A DNA stretch of 64,000 bases, from positions 124,001 through 188,000 of the forward strand of contig JAWWNJ010000228.1 of NCBI GenBank assembly GCA_037176885.1, given 5' to 3'. Source of the stretch: Favolaschia claudopus. Taxonomy: Eukaryota; Basidiomycota; Agaricomycetes; Agaricales; Mycenaceae. The number at the start of each line of letters is the position of its first letter. The stretch's first letter is position 1. The notes under the pieces were generated by a model, which did no database searches, was not told the DNA's origin, and saw nothing but the letters and a program-made list of their open reading frames with translations. Below, piece by piece: positions 1-10,830 of the stretch. A program made the translations under genes and the position numbers.

Positions 1-382
1 GAGCTTTCTGTGCTGCGAGGAGGTGCGCGCGAAGAACTTCGTTGTCCTGCTGAGCGGCGCGAGTGTCTTGTACAGCTGCGCGACTGCGTGCGCGATGAGC
101 GCTCGCATTTTCTCTGTGATACTGCTCATTGTTGCGTGCCTGGTTCAGGTTCAGCATGGAAGACGGCAGCAGAACATTTCGCGCGTACCTCGTCAAACGC
201 CTGTTGCTCAGGGCCTGAAACGGCCTTTTTCTTACTGGGACCTTCCGCGTTGGCGCTGATGGGAACTTTCAAGCGCGGCTAGAAACAAGTCAATCAATAT
301 TCAGCAGCAGAGCTATAACACAAGCAGCGCATACGGGAGCTGTGTATGGCTCGTCCATTGGTGCGTCCCCTTCGTTGTTCAT
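1..382 (-). CDS. Partial gene, probable coiled-coil protein, 5' end only
   Basis: Three exons can be joined on the minus strand: 382-335 (16 codons from an ATG), 278-189 (30 codons) and 139 to the window edge. All junctions are in phase 0 with GT..AG introns of 56 and 49 bp. The product starts MNNEGDAPMDEPYTAP. After a Lys-rich stretch it enters a region dense in Gln, Asn, Arg, Ala and Glu (ARNNEQYHRENASAHRARSR and onward) that looks like a coiled coil. No domain is recognised. The clean phase of every junction is the main support. The 3' end lies outside the window, so the function cannot be judged. Confidence 0.55.
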
Positions 383-1134
383 AGTGGAATCGTGCTCACT
401 GTTCCCGCGGCAGACGCGTGGAGCAGAAGATGAGAGTAGGGAGTGATCAAGATGGGGCGGCGGGTGGGGAGAGGGCCTTAATATATATTTATTTTGGACT
501 CATTGTTTCTCAATGGAGAACGAGCGAAGACAGAGGACAAAGCCTCAATAGAAGGGAACCCAAATTGGGACGCCATAGGTACCTTTTTCGGACCGAATGT
601 AAAATTTACTTTCTACTGTCTCAACCAGGTATTTTAGGGCAACGAACGACTCTGTACAGTGTCAATGTATGTATGTACCTAGAAACAATGATAACTGTGT
701 CTGAAAATCACAGAAGAATTGTAAACCTGAGTGTTTCTGTTTGTCGGCCGATGAAGACGGATGGTCGGCCGACGGCTTCGATATGGATATCTCACATGAA
801 TCGGTCGTCAATTTTCATGCAAAGCAAGAAAAAATCAAGAGACAAATGTATTGGGGTTGACTACAAGGTAGGTACACTACAAGGATAGCCAATAGATAGA
901 AAATATTGTACCAGTGAGTAGGATAAACTATTCGTTACAAGTCGATCTGTAAAGGATCCGCATCGCAAGACGATAACGGCGGCGGCGGTAAATCACCGAG
1001 CCGGGACACGAGGTGGGGCATGCATGTGCGTCGACGTTATGGTCAAGAAATTGATTCAGAAACACATGGTCAAGAAATTTTGATTCAGGTCATTCGCAAA
1101 CACATTGTACATGAGATTAGACTACGGCCAGATG
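383..1134. other. Intergenic, nothing recognised
   Basis: There is no convincing coding pattern, terminal repeat or RNA gene. Two copies of a short TGGTCAAGAAATT motif occur at about 1040-1080. The short open frames here lack introns, domain features and codon bias. Confidence 0.4.
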
Positions 1135-1973
1135 CTAACGCGTCGGAGGGAAAGGTTGAAGTGCCCTCTTGCTCGTGCGCTGGTCAGATGTTAGAGGGAA
1201 AGTTTGGGAGAAAATGGCCAGTACACGTACGGGGTGTAAGTCGTTCACCGCTTCAACAACTTTTTTTTCCTTCTCCGCTTTCGACAATTTTGCAGCTGAC
1301 GCCTTGCAAACGCCTATCAAGATTTTCTCAATAGGCCAGCGTCCGACGAAAGCGTCGACCTCGGGGAACTTCTTCGCAACCTATGATAGATTAGACCCGT
1401 TCCACGGGACAGACTTAGACTGGAGGCAGGGAGCTTACCATGTCCACAACCTTCTTCTTGACATTTTGGTCCTGCTTGGTCACCGAGATGCCGGGCTGGA
1501 AGTTCCGGGCGACCAGCGTCGCGACAAAATCCTGAAAAGAAAAGAGAAATTAGAATAGAACTGAATGAGATAAACAAACAATGTACCTCGAACTTCGCAA
1601 TGAACTCGGGCGTCCACCCAGTGATGATCGGGAAGTCGGTGTCCGAGACGCGCGAAGGGCCCCCCTGCGGCCATTTGACTTTTGAGAGGGTTAGTTCTTC
1701 GTATCCTGAGCTGCTGTCGCTTGGGGGGCTAGGCGGCGGCTCCGACAGAGGGCTGGGCGGCGGCTCTGAAAAGGCGACAGCCTTCTTGGGTGCCTGGGGC
1801 TTGGGTGGAGGTGGCTTTCTTTTAGGGAGTTGCGGAGGAGGACCAAAGCTGTCTAGGTCCTCGTGCATAAGGAGGGTTGGAAAGGTAGGCGCCACAAAAT
1901 CCGTATGCGCAAGAGGCACGATGAGAGGCTGAGGAGGCTCAGCTACTTTCGCGATGAAATTTGGGTTGGCCAT
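1135..1973 (-). CDS. Hypothetical protein, Pro-rich N-terminus, 4 exons, 224 aa
   Basis: Exons 1973-1587, 1531-1439, 1380-1231 and 1179-1135 are all joined in phase 0 through introns of 55, 58 and 51 bp with GT..AG ends. The third intron is a multiple of three and open, so it may be retained. Residues 1-100 are rich in Pro, Ser and Lys (a KRKPPPPKPQAPKK-like stretch), probably disordered. Residues about 115-210 form a compact charged domain containing WTPEFIAKFEDFVATLVARN and FVGRWPIEKILIGVCKASA. I do not recognise the family. It runs divergently from the WD40-like gene that starts 200 bp away, so the two may share a promoter region. Confidence 0.6.
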
Positions 1974-2173
1974 GAGTGCGGAGTAGAAGGGGTGCGGAGT
2001 AGAGGTGCGGAGTAGAAGGGGCGCGGTGAAGCGAGTACCAGCCTTGGATGAGGTAAGTCATCAGGCGGTATCCCCGTTAGATTGGGGCGCAATTGTTCTC
2101 GATTCGTACGTGCAGGCCTTCTGTGTTTATTGTAGTCAGTGGTAGAATTATTATAAAAGAAGCTGCGCTCACC

Positions 2174-3608
2174 ATGGACCCCGCAAAAATGGACCGTCAT
2201 CCAGCAAATAAGAAAATCGACTATCGTTTCCAAGGCAAGCTCACCGGCTACTCTGGCGCCATCCTCGCCATCAGCGTGCGTGAGGACGGCAAATTTGTAG
2301 CGGGTGGAGGTCAGGTCACCTTCGCATCCTCCTGCTCCTGACGCTAACTGTGAATCGTTCTTAGGCACCGGTGGGGTCAACGTGTGGGAGTTGGCGACGG
2401 GGCGCAGCATCGCGCAGGTCCCAGCAATCCCCGACGTCCGTGGAGCAACAACGGTCGTTCGCTGGATCAAGAGCGACGACGACGTCTTTGAAGCCCTGGT
2501 CTGCGGTACACAAGGAGGCTACGTGTTTTGCTTGAAGCAAGAAGAAGTTGTACGCTCTCGCCTGCTTTGTGATGTGATTCTTCTGCTGAAGCTTTGTTTC
2601 AGGACGGGGAAACCCGCTTCACAGAGGTGTGGTGTCGGCAAATGAACGACCCGGCTGAGATCACAGGAGTGGCTTTCGACGGCGCGACCAATCGCCTTGC
2701 TCTATGCCATCGCGGTGGGGTCTTGCAGATATATAAGCTGACCCATAAGCTCGGATTGAAGCATTGTTATTGTGGGACGATCCCCAGCTGCTCTCCCGGC
2801 GCCATCATCTTTGGGGAGATGCACGGGAACGAGCGCGAGATTCTTGTCTTCGGAGTGCACTGTGGCCTTGTGTGAGTTTTTTTTCGACATCTATCGAGAC
2901 GATACAACACTTACCAACTTTAAGGTACTCTTTCCGCGGTTCGCACCTCTCCACCGCTGCGGAGGCAGAAAGTCTCGGTTGTCGAATGTACGCTTGGGTT
3001 ATATTTCCGTCGTGGAAGTCGCTGATTATCGTGCACATTTCAGCGGTGGGGTCGCGGTAGACCATAGCAAGAATGTTATCTGTGTCGACGATCCATCCTG
3101 CGGCGTCCGTGTCTATCATCTCAGTGATCTATCCGTCGTCAACACGTTGCGTGTCCCTGTCGAGAAGCGGCCCCGTGTTCGTCAGGTGGCGCTGGCAGAT
3201 TCCGGTCGCGTTGTCGTGAGCGGCAGCGACCACGGTGTCGTATACGTGCATGCACGTCGCAACAGTAAGCCGCTCGCCAAACTGCGCGTGGATCCCAGCG
3301 ACTACGTTCAGACTGTTGCGGTGAGTATTTCTCTTTGCTTCTCTATTCTTGAGATTCCGTCTCATAAGCTGCAGGCGGCGGACATAGACGGGGTGCCAAC
3401 CATATTCGCGGCGAAATCGTCCCCCACGACAGGCGCCAATGATATCGTCGTCTACCGCCAGACGATGAAAAGCTCTCTGCGGTTTGCATCGCGCGTCGGC
3501 GGACTGTGCGCCTCTATTTTTTGGTACATCGTGGTGTTTGCGGCGATGGCGTACGTATACGACAGAGTGGGGGAGCAGTTGTTTTTGGAGTACTTCGGGG
3601 GTATGTAG
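2174..3608 (+). CDS. WD40-repeat-like protein with C-terminal membrane segment, 6 exons, 387 aa
   Basis: Six exons (2174-2309, 2365-2549, 2603-2871, 2925-2987, 3044-3320, 3375-3608) join in consistent phase. The start codon lies in CTCACCATGGACC, a good context. The protein reads as a beta-propeller: GAILAISVREDGKFVAGGG, then GGVNVWELATG, ITGVAFDGATNRLALCHRGG, GGVAVDHSKNVICVDDPSCG and RQVALADSGRVVVSGSDHGV. This is the alternation of buried strands with G-x-D/H turns seen in WD40 blades. Near the C-terminus ASIFWYIVVFAAMAYVY is long and hydrophobic enough to be a membrane anchor. Propellers of this type act as protein-binding scaffolds. The partner is unknown, and the membrane tail suggests a fixed location. 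Confidence 0.75.
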
Positions 3609-3972
3609 TACATGTAGTCGAATAGAATGAACAAGAGAGGCCAAAGTGCCCCATCCTCCTCAACGGCAAACGTTTAAGGAAGGAGAGTCGCAGCTGAGAA
3701 GTTTCCATACCCGACCCTCTCGACGGCAAACGTCTGAGATAGTGCAGGGAAACGGCCATACTGTCGCAGCCCGAACTTCGGCCGTCACGTAGGTGACCGT
3801 GACGTGACACTTTGGGCGGGTGAGTCTGGGTGAGTTAATTCAGTTTCTCTGATTATGTTTTTTTTTCGCTGGTCGTCATCGGGACATAGAAAGAGAGTCT
3901 AAATACTAACTAATTCACACTGCATCGTCAAGAAAATCATTACAATTTGTATTTTAGATACACGATGTATTA
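3609..3972. other. Short intergenic region with degenerate ACGTCTG motifs
   Basis: It lies between the convergent 3' ends of two genes. It holds two degenerate copies of a motif that recurs at 5.2-5.6 kb (3662-3676 and 3719-3738), and a near-palindrome around 3784-3808 (TCACGTAGGTGACCGTGACG). No gene is seen. Confidence 0.5.
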
Positions 3973-4982
3973 TCACATGAATAATTTAACGGTTTTCTCG
4001 AAAATTGAATCTTCATAGCGCTATAAATGCAAGTGAGCAAACGAGAAGAAAAAGGAAAGCAAGGTATAGAACGTACTGGACGACAAGACGTGGGTTGAGG
4101 AGGAACATCCATCGCAGACGCCGCCTGTGCGTAACCGTGGGGGCATATGCTCGCCAGCCTAAAGCCATGTGAACAGACGGCGAAGCGCTTGAAGCCATGA
4201 GCGCAGACAGCGGTGCGCTTGAAGCCGTGAGCGCAGACAGCGGCGCGCTTGAAGCCGTGAGGACAATGAGCCTACAAGTACTTGAGTACGAGAGATGGTG
4301 TATGATATTCATTGTGCACGGACCTGAGGATGCGATTCTTGGGGCCAGCGGGTACGCTTCTTTGGTCTGCAGGCGCGCGATTGTGTTGCTTGAGTAGAGG
4401 CAGAAGGCTTCGAGGAAGTAGAAGGTCGAGATGCAGTAGACTGGGACTCAGACGGTTGCCGGGAAATCGCCGCAGAGCTGGTGGATGTCGTCGAGGCAGA
4501 TCTTGAGTAGGCAGATCGAGAGGCAGGGAGACGGGAAGTAGAAGGTCGGGATGTCGTAGAGTGCTCAGATGTTTTTGCACGCGAAGAAGGGCCTGAGGCG
4601 GCCTGACATACACAAGATTAGGAAGAAGAGAAACGGGCAGTCGAATAAGACGTACCTCAGAAAGCTGGATGTTTTCAAGCTCGGATACGAGACGTTGAAG
4701 TTCTTCCGCAGTTGGAGGAATCCACACGTTAGCGGGAGACCATTGCTCGACGACAGACGACTAAAAATGCATTAAACCGGATAGCAGAGAGCAAGGACGG
4801 AGCATGCAAACCTTCAAAGTCTCCTCACGAAGTTCTGAAAGAAACAGCGTGGATTCTCGCATGAGAAGCAACGGACTCTCAGCGCCCATGGATTTTGCGC
4901 GTCTCCTCTGATAAGCTGACTGATACGGGTCGCTCAGGAGTTTTGGCGTGCTGGGGAGGGATATTGGGCTACCAAGGCGCAT
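3973..4982 (-). CDS. Hypothetical protein with five C-terminal Cys-x-His-Gly repeats, 5 exons, 265 aa
   Basis: Exons 4982-4812, 4760-4656, 4602-4324, 4271-4077 and 4020-3973 are all joined in phase 0 by introns of 51-56 bp. The start is the ATG at 4982, after a CT-rich leader; the frame opens upstream only through a GTG. The N-terminus (SPISLPSTPKLLSDPYQSAY, then RRRAKSMGAESPLLLMREST) and a helix around ELQRLVSELENIQLSE look conserved. The middle is Ser/Thr-rich and probably disordered, ending in a basic patch RPKKRTRW. Exon 4 encodes five units of about 10 residues of the form C-x-H-G-F/Y-K-R, which could bind metal. The intron before exon 4 has a weak donor (GTCCGT). If it is unspliced, the protein ends at 4309 without the repeats. 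The family is unknown. Confidence 0.6.
4161..4260 (-). repeat. 30-bp coding minisatellite, about 3.3 copies
   Basis: The unit GAAGCCRTGAGCGCAGACAG plus CGGYGCGCTT repeats at 4161, 4191 and 4221 with partial continuation. Read on the minus strand in the frame of the surrounding gene it gives VCAHGFKRTA-type units, so array changes would add or remove whole Cys-His units without shifting frame. Confidence 0.8.
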
Positions 4983-5813
4983 AGTCGAATGAGGGTGTCG
5001 AATAGAGGACACTTGGGAAATTGGAGCGATTTAAAGAAGAAAGAAGCTTAGCCCGGGCACCCAGGAAGACAATAAGCGCAAGACAAAAGACCAAGAGACA
5101 AAACCTGCGAGGGGTTAGGCGGTAGCGAGCATCGAAGTCGGCAAGATCCAAAGAGTAGAATGTGGAGAATAATCCGCAGATATGAGGCTCACGACGGCAG
5201 ACGTCTGTGAGCGAAGGTACCTTGAAAGGTATGCATTGACGAAGACGCATGGTGATTGAAGGACGAGCGAAGAGGAAGTGATGGCGGGCGGGAAGTACCA
5301 GCCTCGCGACGGCAGACGTCTGTGAGGCACTATAGAGCTCGCGACGGCAGACGTCTGTGAGCTCGCCAGTGGTAGTGGTGGACTTGGGAGAAATATCGAG
5401 AAGTGCCGGGCCGGTGCAGTGCCGGGCCGGTGGACGATGACTCAGACGATGCTGTGCAGCGGACTCCAAATTTGGCAAGTCCGCCCTCTTCCCGTCTCCC
5501 TCACCGACCTCGTCCAGCGCATACTAATGGGTGTCAGACGTCTGCCGTCGACACCCAAGGTGCTGCGTACGCTCCTGCAAGACGTTTGCCGTCTGCAGAG
5601 CATTCTGCGCTCATCGTCCCCGTGCGTCGTCCGCGTACGTCGTCCGCGCGCGTTATCTGCGCATCGTCGGTACCTCTTCGCTTCATGGCTTATTGTTCTT
5701 TGCCGCATGCCCGTCCAGGCCTTTCGATCGCCCTGGTCTAATTGTCTACCGGGCTATTGTCTGCAGCTCTTAAAATCTCAGCTGAACTTGCTCTCTCGCC
5801 CATTTTCGAAAAC
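4983..5813. repeat. Intergenic region with clustered palindromic motif GGCAGACGTCTG
   Basis: The motif CGACGGCAGACGTCTGTGAG occurs at 5190-5211, 5305-5326 and 5340-5361. Inverted copies are at 5533-5550 and 5579-5594, and degenerate copies lie at 3662 and 3719. The core CAGACGTCTG is a perfect palindrome. The region is the shared upstream space of the minus-strand gene ending at 4982 and the plus-strand gene at 5814. It could be a regulatory cluster or the debris of a small repeat. No coding sequence is supported here. Confidence 0.6.
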
Positions 5814-6290
5814 ATGAATTGTTGCTGCGGGAACCACCACCACCACTACCAATCTTGCTCCCGCTCGTCCTCTCAGGCAGCGTCGCAACAATCTAGCAGA
5901 ACCTACAAATCCGGCTCTACTACCTCGTGTAAGTTTCAATCTAAGTATCTATTCCTGAATATTGATCTTTCTCTCCCCAGATCCGCTCCTCTGTCGCAAT
6001 TGCGATATCTGTCCCATCTGCAGCCTTCCGCAGACTGAAGCTCCGGTTGTCGCTCCCGCTCCCGCTCCTGCGCCCGTGGATGCCAATGATGGTGAGTATC
6101 TTCTTCACTCGACGCTTGGTCCCATTCTTATTATTCACTCAGGACACCTTTTGCCTCGGCTCTCCCCCCAATTTCTTTTTACGCTTTTCCTTCTCCAGGC
6201 ACACCTCAGTGGCAACTGGCTTCACCTGCTCGCGTACATTGTAGTCCTTGTTACGTTCGCAATGTAATTCGGGGATACGGAGCACAATAG
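5814..6290 (+). CDS. Small Cys-rich protein (CxxC clusters), 3 exons, 105 aa; may be the 5' part of the next gene
   Basis: Exons 5814-5928, 5981-6091 and 6199-6290 join in frame with GT..AG introns of 52 and 107 bp. The product begins MNCCCGNHHHHYQSCSRSSS. It then has LLCRNCDICPICSLPQ, three consecutive CxxC spacings typical of a zinc-binding knuckle, an Ala-Pro repeat, and a final HCSPC. Two readings are possible. It may be an independent gene ending at the TAG at 6290. Alternatively, a donor at 6265 (GTAATT) and an acceptor at 6419 would join it in frame to the transposase at 6438, making this the transposase's N-terminal zinc region. A TATA-like box between them favours separate genes. Confidence 0.5.
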
Positions 6291-6348
6291 ATGTAGCGCC
6301 TTGTTCTTTTTGATAACGGCGATTTCCTCTAAAGAAGTTTCTTGTCAC

Positions 6349-6356
6349 TATATAAG
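6349..6356 (+). promoter_or_regulatory. TATA-like box (TATATAAG) before the CMC transposase
   Basis: CACTATATAAGATTG lies about 85 bp before the ATG at 6438 and after the stop of the small Cys-rich gene. The position and sequence fit a core promoter for the transposase. Confidence 0.45.
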
Positions 6357-6437
6357 ATTGAATCATCCGACGTCCGCTCCCCACTGCCTCCATTTTCCCC
6401 CAACTGCCTCATTCGCCAGGCGTTTGCCGCCGACGAA

Positions 6438-9400
6438 ATGCGAGCTGTGCGAGTTCCCACATATACATGCAGTAATTGCCCCTTGAATGACCATCGCACT
6501 CATCAGCCCTTGAAGGTCAACCGGGTGATACACAATGCAGACATTGCTGCTCATTGGGAAAGACAAGCTGCTTCCCCTGCTGTCGAGCACGCTGCCGATC
6601 TCTCTGGTGATCTCGTTGACAGTTTCGCGAATCTGGCGATAGACGAGGACATGTCCATGCCGGATGCGGAGACACCGGTGGCTGACGCAGCGACCCAGTC
6701 GTCGGAGGCTGCGGCGGCGGAGGCTGCGGCGGCTGAATTGGAAAGGTTTGCCAGCCTTCTCACTGGCTTGATTGTCGTGGACGATGGTGCTCCTCCCGAC
6801 AATCAAATCCACTCAAAACTCTTCAGCTCCCGCGAGGACTTTCAGTCTGACGTACCTGAGGTTCCTATCGCTTTCACCCCCATACCGGCCTCGGAAGCGT
6901 TGGAGAGCTTGAAAACGGCCGCTCAGTCCCACCTCCGCCCAACTGCAATGCAGGTTCGGCAGAATGATGAGGCTCTTTTGCGGGAGATGCTGCAGCGAAT
7001 ACGTGAAGCACGATCAGAACTCGACTTCCAACGCGCTTTGGAGGCCGACACTGAAACGGTCGCTTCGCTAACGAGCGCCCTCGGGGTCGCAACTTCGGTC
7101 GTAATCGAGGCAGGCAGGCTCCTTAAAAGTTTTAAGCCCAAGAGCAAGCCGACGCGCAAGTCTCCGAGGAAACCATCCCCCAGTGCTAGTTTCGATGCAC
7201 TGCTGCAGAGCGTGACCGAAGAATCGAGAGCCTTGGACGTGCTCATCGATGTTGTCGGTCCCCTTCTTCCTCCACCATCGGATGAAGTTCTTCATGATGC
7301 TGGTATGTCGTTTTAATCCTACTCTTATGTTTCCTAACTGAACAATTATTTAGCGCATCATTTCGAGGATCCTATCGCCAAGTACAGCCTCGTCGCACAA
7401 CTCTCGATTCTCCTTGCAGTAATATGTCACATCGTCATTGGCATCAGCACCGTATCTACGGATTTCATCGTCGCTTTCGTCAATATCATAATCCAGTCCA
7501 CGATGTCGATATGTTCGCCGGGAAAGAAGCAGGCCAGTACGACCCAAGAACATGTTCTCAAGCAACTTCCTACGTCCTTGGAAGCAGCACTCCGGAGATT
7601 CAAGATTGACCCTGCCACCACTATCATCGCTATCTGTCCATCTTGCCATCACGCGCACGACCCAGTAGAGAACCGGCTTACAGACGAACCCTCGTACCCC
7701 GAAATGTGTCAAGGCTGGATATATCCTGACCGGGGCCCGCGCACTGCGTGCGGAGCTCCTCTCCTCGAGTTGCGTCAAGGAAAAATGCGGCCCATCAAGC
7801 CCTTTGTATTCACCTCCTTTGTGGACTACATCGCGGCGATGCTATCTGACGCAGACGTGGAACGAATGTGCGAGGCAGCTTGCGACGATGCCTTGGCGGC
7901 GGTTCGTGACGCCCTCTCAAAGGACCCCAACGCGCCCGTCTCGGAAGAGCGAGTCAACAACGTATTCGAGGCTGCGTTTCTTCGCAGCTTTCCGGGCCCT
8001 GTTCCTGACAAGCTGTTCATACAACGGGATGGTCGGCTGCGACTCGCCTTTCAGGTGATGCTGGACTTCTTCAATCCGGATGGGACGAGGAAACGGGGCA
8101 ATCACAACTCAATCGGCATTCTGGCCGTCGTCAATCTCAATCTCAGCGAGGATATCCGCTACCGCCCAGAGTTCATGTGGCTGAGCATCATCCTGGGACC
8201 TAGCGAGCCCAATCACGACCAGATCGATAACTACTTCCGCCCTCTCATCGACAAGTTTGTCTTGGGATGGGAGCGGGGCTTCCGCCTTTCACGTACCGCT
8301 CTCCATAGCTCTGGTCGCAGTGTCGACATAGCAATCGTAATGAACGTCAATGATCTTCCCGCTACACGAAAAGCCCAGGGTATGGCAGCTGCCACCTCAC
8401 ACGACTACTGTTCAGTCTGCGACTGCCACGGTATCAAAACGATGTATAACACGGACTTTAACGTTTGGAGGCGACGCGACGTCGCGACTCTACGAGCTCA
8501 AGCATATGCGTGGCGAGATGCTCCGTCGAAAGCTGCTCGCGATGCGATCTTCACCCGGTATGGTGTGCGGTGGTCAGAGTTCTGGCGTCTCCCTTATTGG
8601 GACCCCACTCGGATGGCCGTCGTCGACTCGATGCATTGTATATTCGAAGGCCTCGTCCATCACCATTGTCGTCGGGTACTGCGAATCGATTCCAAATTAG
8701 CTAAGCGTAAAGAGACCATGGGTGCCGCCTTCGAGTACGACTGGCCGGAGTACGATACCGCGAAATGTCCTCGTGTGGCCTTTTTAAAAAATGAGAAGAG
8801 GGAGCTACCCATGATACGCACCATCCAGCACAAACTCGTTCAACCGATTCTCGAAGAAGACGACGACGACGACGACGACCCTGGTATGGACGAAGCGGAC
8901 GACGAAGATGTGGTAATGCCCGATGCACCCGATCCAAAGTTTGTACCAGCTCTGTCGGATGAGCAGATGCACAAGCATTTGATGAAAAACAACCACCAGC
9001 CGCTTCGGTGGGTCGTCTTTTCACTTGGGCTAGACATGGCGAACACCGGGTCGAAAAAACTTTGCTGCGACAAACTTCTGGCTTGGGTAAGTATATATTT
9101 TCCATCTGCATAACTGATACTGACTGTGACTGTCCTTAGCGTCGCACCATGCCTGCCAGCAGCGGCACATACATTCCCCGCTCTATAAACCTCGCAAATA
9201 TCCACTTCATCCAGCATGTCATCGCTAAGACCGACACGCCAGGGTGGGTCGGTTCGGTTCCAAGCACTTATGGTGACAGCAATGCGGGCACGATCAAGGC
9301 CGCTGAATGGCGGATCCTCGCCACCATCTATATACCCCTCGCCCTCATTCTCATATGGGGCGATTTCGACCCGTCAGAGCAGTCGCTTCGATTGCTTGAG

Positions 9401-10201
9401 ATTCTGGACCATTCAATGGCGCTGTTCTCGGCTGTTATCCTCGTTTGTCGGTACACGATGACGCGTCAACGTGCAAGCACCTACCGTAACCTCCTCAAGA
9501 GATGGGTCGACGGCCTTGAGACTATTCATCCCCACACTCGCTCCCATGCTATGCGACCTAATGTGCACATGGCCTTTCACATATATGACTTCCTCCTTCT
9601 TTTTGGTCCTGTTATCTCATGGTGGACCTTTCCCTTCGAACGCGTCATTGGATTTCTTGAGAGAATCAACACCAACAATCATATCGGTGGAGAACTTGAA
9701 GCCACGCTATCCAGATCTTTCATGCGCGGAGCCAGCATACGCCGATGGTTGCGCCGACCCAGCTGTCCGGCAGTCTTCCAAGAGCTGAAGGTTCTCTTCG
9801 AGAAGTCTTTTCCAGCATACAATGCTCCCTCCGATTCCCCTCCGCTCGCGTCAGACGGCGAGCGTGCCCTCTACAAACGAAACGGCGTCACGTTCGCCCG
9901 TGCAAGCACGCACCGAGGCAATAGTCTCGTTTTCTATTACCCGCGCAACTCCCGTCAGGCCATCCCCGGGAGTATCCAACGAATTCTGTCTGTCGGAGAA
10001 GAGGTAAAATTCGAGATCCGCCGTCAAGCCCCAATGGAAAAGGGGATGCGCGACCCCTTCGCGCGTTATCGACCTTTGTTTCCGGCATATACCTATTCTT
10101 CTAAGATGAGCGACATTTTCGATGTAGTCCCGCTTTACGACGTAACTGCTCATTACGCTCGGTATAATTTCACGGATGGTCGTTTTAGATCTTTCTACTA
10201 G
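6438..10201 (+). CDS. CMC/Tnp2-like transposase, 3 exons, 1219 aa, apparently intact
   Basis: Exons 6438-7302, 7354-9086 and 9140-10201 join in consistent phase and give a 1219-residue protein. The N-terminus carries YTCSNC and HRTHQPL, a possible zinc site. There is an Ala-rich acidic spacer and then a long core. Features resembling fungal CMC (CACTA/Tnp2-type) transposases are SHDYCSVCDCHG (about residue 638), VDSMHCIFEGLVHHH (about 712), an Asp/Glu tract (EEDDDDDDDP), and SHAMRPNVHMAFHI with FGPVISWWTFPFERVIG (about 1000). Such enzymes cut and rejoin transposon ends in the nucleus. No stop or frameshift was found, in contrast to two decayed relatives at 50.5 and 61.9 kb. The subfamily (for example Plavaka) is not settled. 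Terminal repeats were not found. Confidence 0.75.
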
Positions 10202-10830
10202 CTAGTCTACTTGATACATACATGATTTTATTCGATTTTATTTTTCCTTGTAACCGTCAGTACGATGAGCCCACGCGTCCGACTGTATAAACCCGAGGTA
10301 AAGTCCAGCTGTAAATCTGACTTCACTCACGCAGGACTCCAACAATCTCATGTTATTTTTTTACCTGCTGGTACCGCGACGATGAGCGGACGATCGAGCG
10401 GACGACCGTCGGTGGATGATCGGATGACGGGTAAACGGGAGCCTAATATGGCAAATATCAGGCCCACTTTTACTCAGCCTTGATATTTGCCATATCTTGC
10501 GCCCTCATTCCCAGCTTCTTATAGGTAATAATCAGGCTCAAAAACGACTCTTTATTATGTGTGATAAGAAGGAAAAATCAGGCGCCCTGATACCCGACGT
10601 AAGTTGCGCGGAAATGAGCCGCTTAAGTCACACCTTTTTATCTCAAAAAATGATCAAGCCTGTTTTGTATCTAAGTTTCGGACTAATCGGGGGAACTTTT
10701 GGGGAGCCTTTTATCTTTGATATCAAAGTACTATATTAGGAACTTTTTTTGTACCTCAATATCTGAAATTAAAATCTAACTGTGGGGAGCCTTTTTTGCG
10801 CGCTCCCGCGGTGTGTGCATACTCTCAAGC
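10202..10830. other. Noncoding, with a long hairpin
   Basis: It contains the perfect 15-bp inverted repeat ATATGGCAAATATCA (10446-10460) against TGATATTTGCCATAT (10481-10495), extended three base pairs past a one-base bulge. It also has two copies of GGGGAGCCTTTT near 10700-10790. It may include the 3' end of the CMC element, but no matching 5' end was seen. Confidence 0.5.

Noticed and set aside
4161..4260. CRISPR-like array
   Set aside because: Units are head-to-tail with no spacers, inside an exon of a eukaryotic gene; it is a minisatellite.
5403..5817. Several overlapping plus frames of 80-130 aa
   Set aside because: They overlap each other in three frames, contain the palindromic motif and have no protein-like pattern; treated as upstream region.
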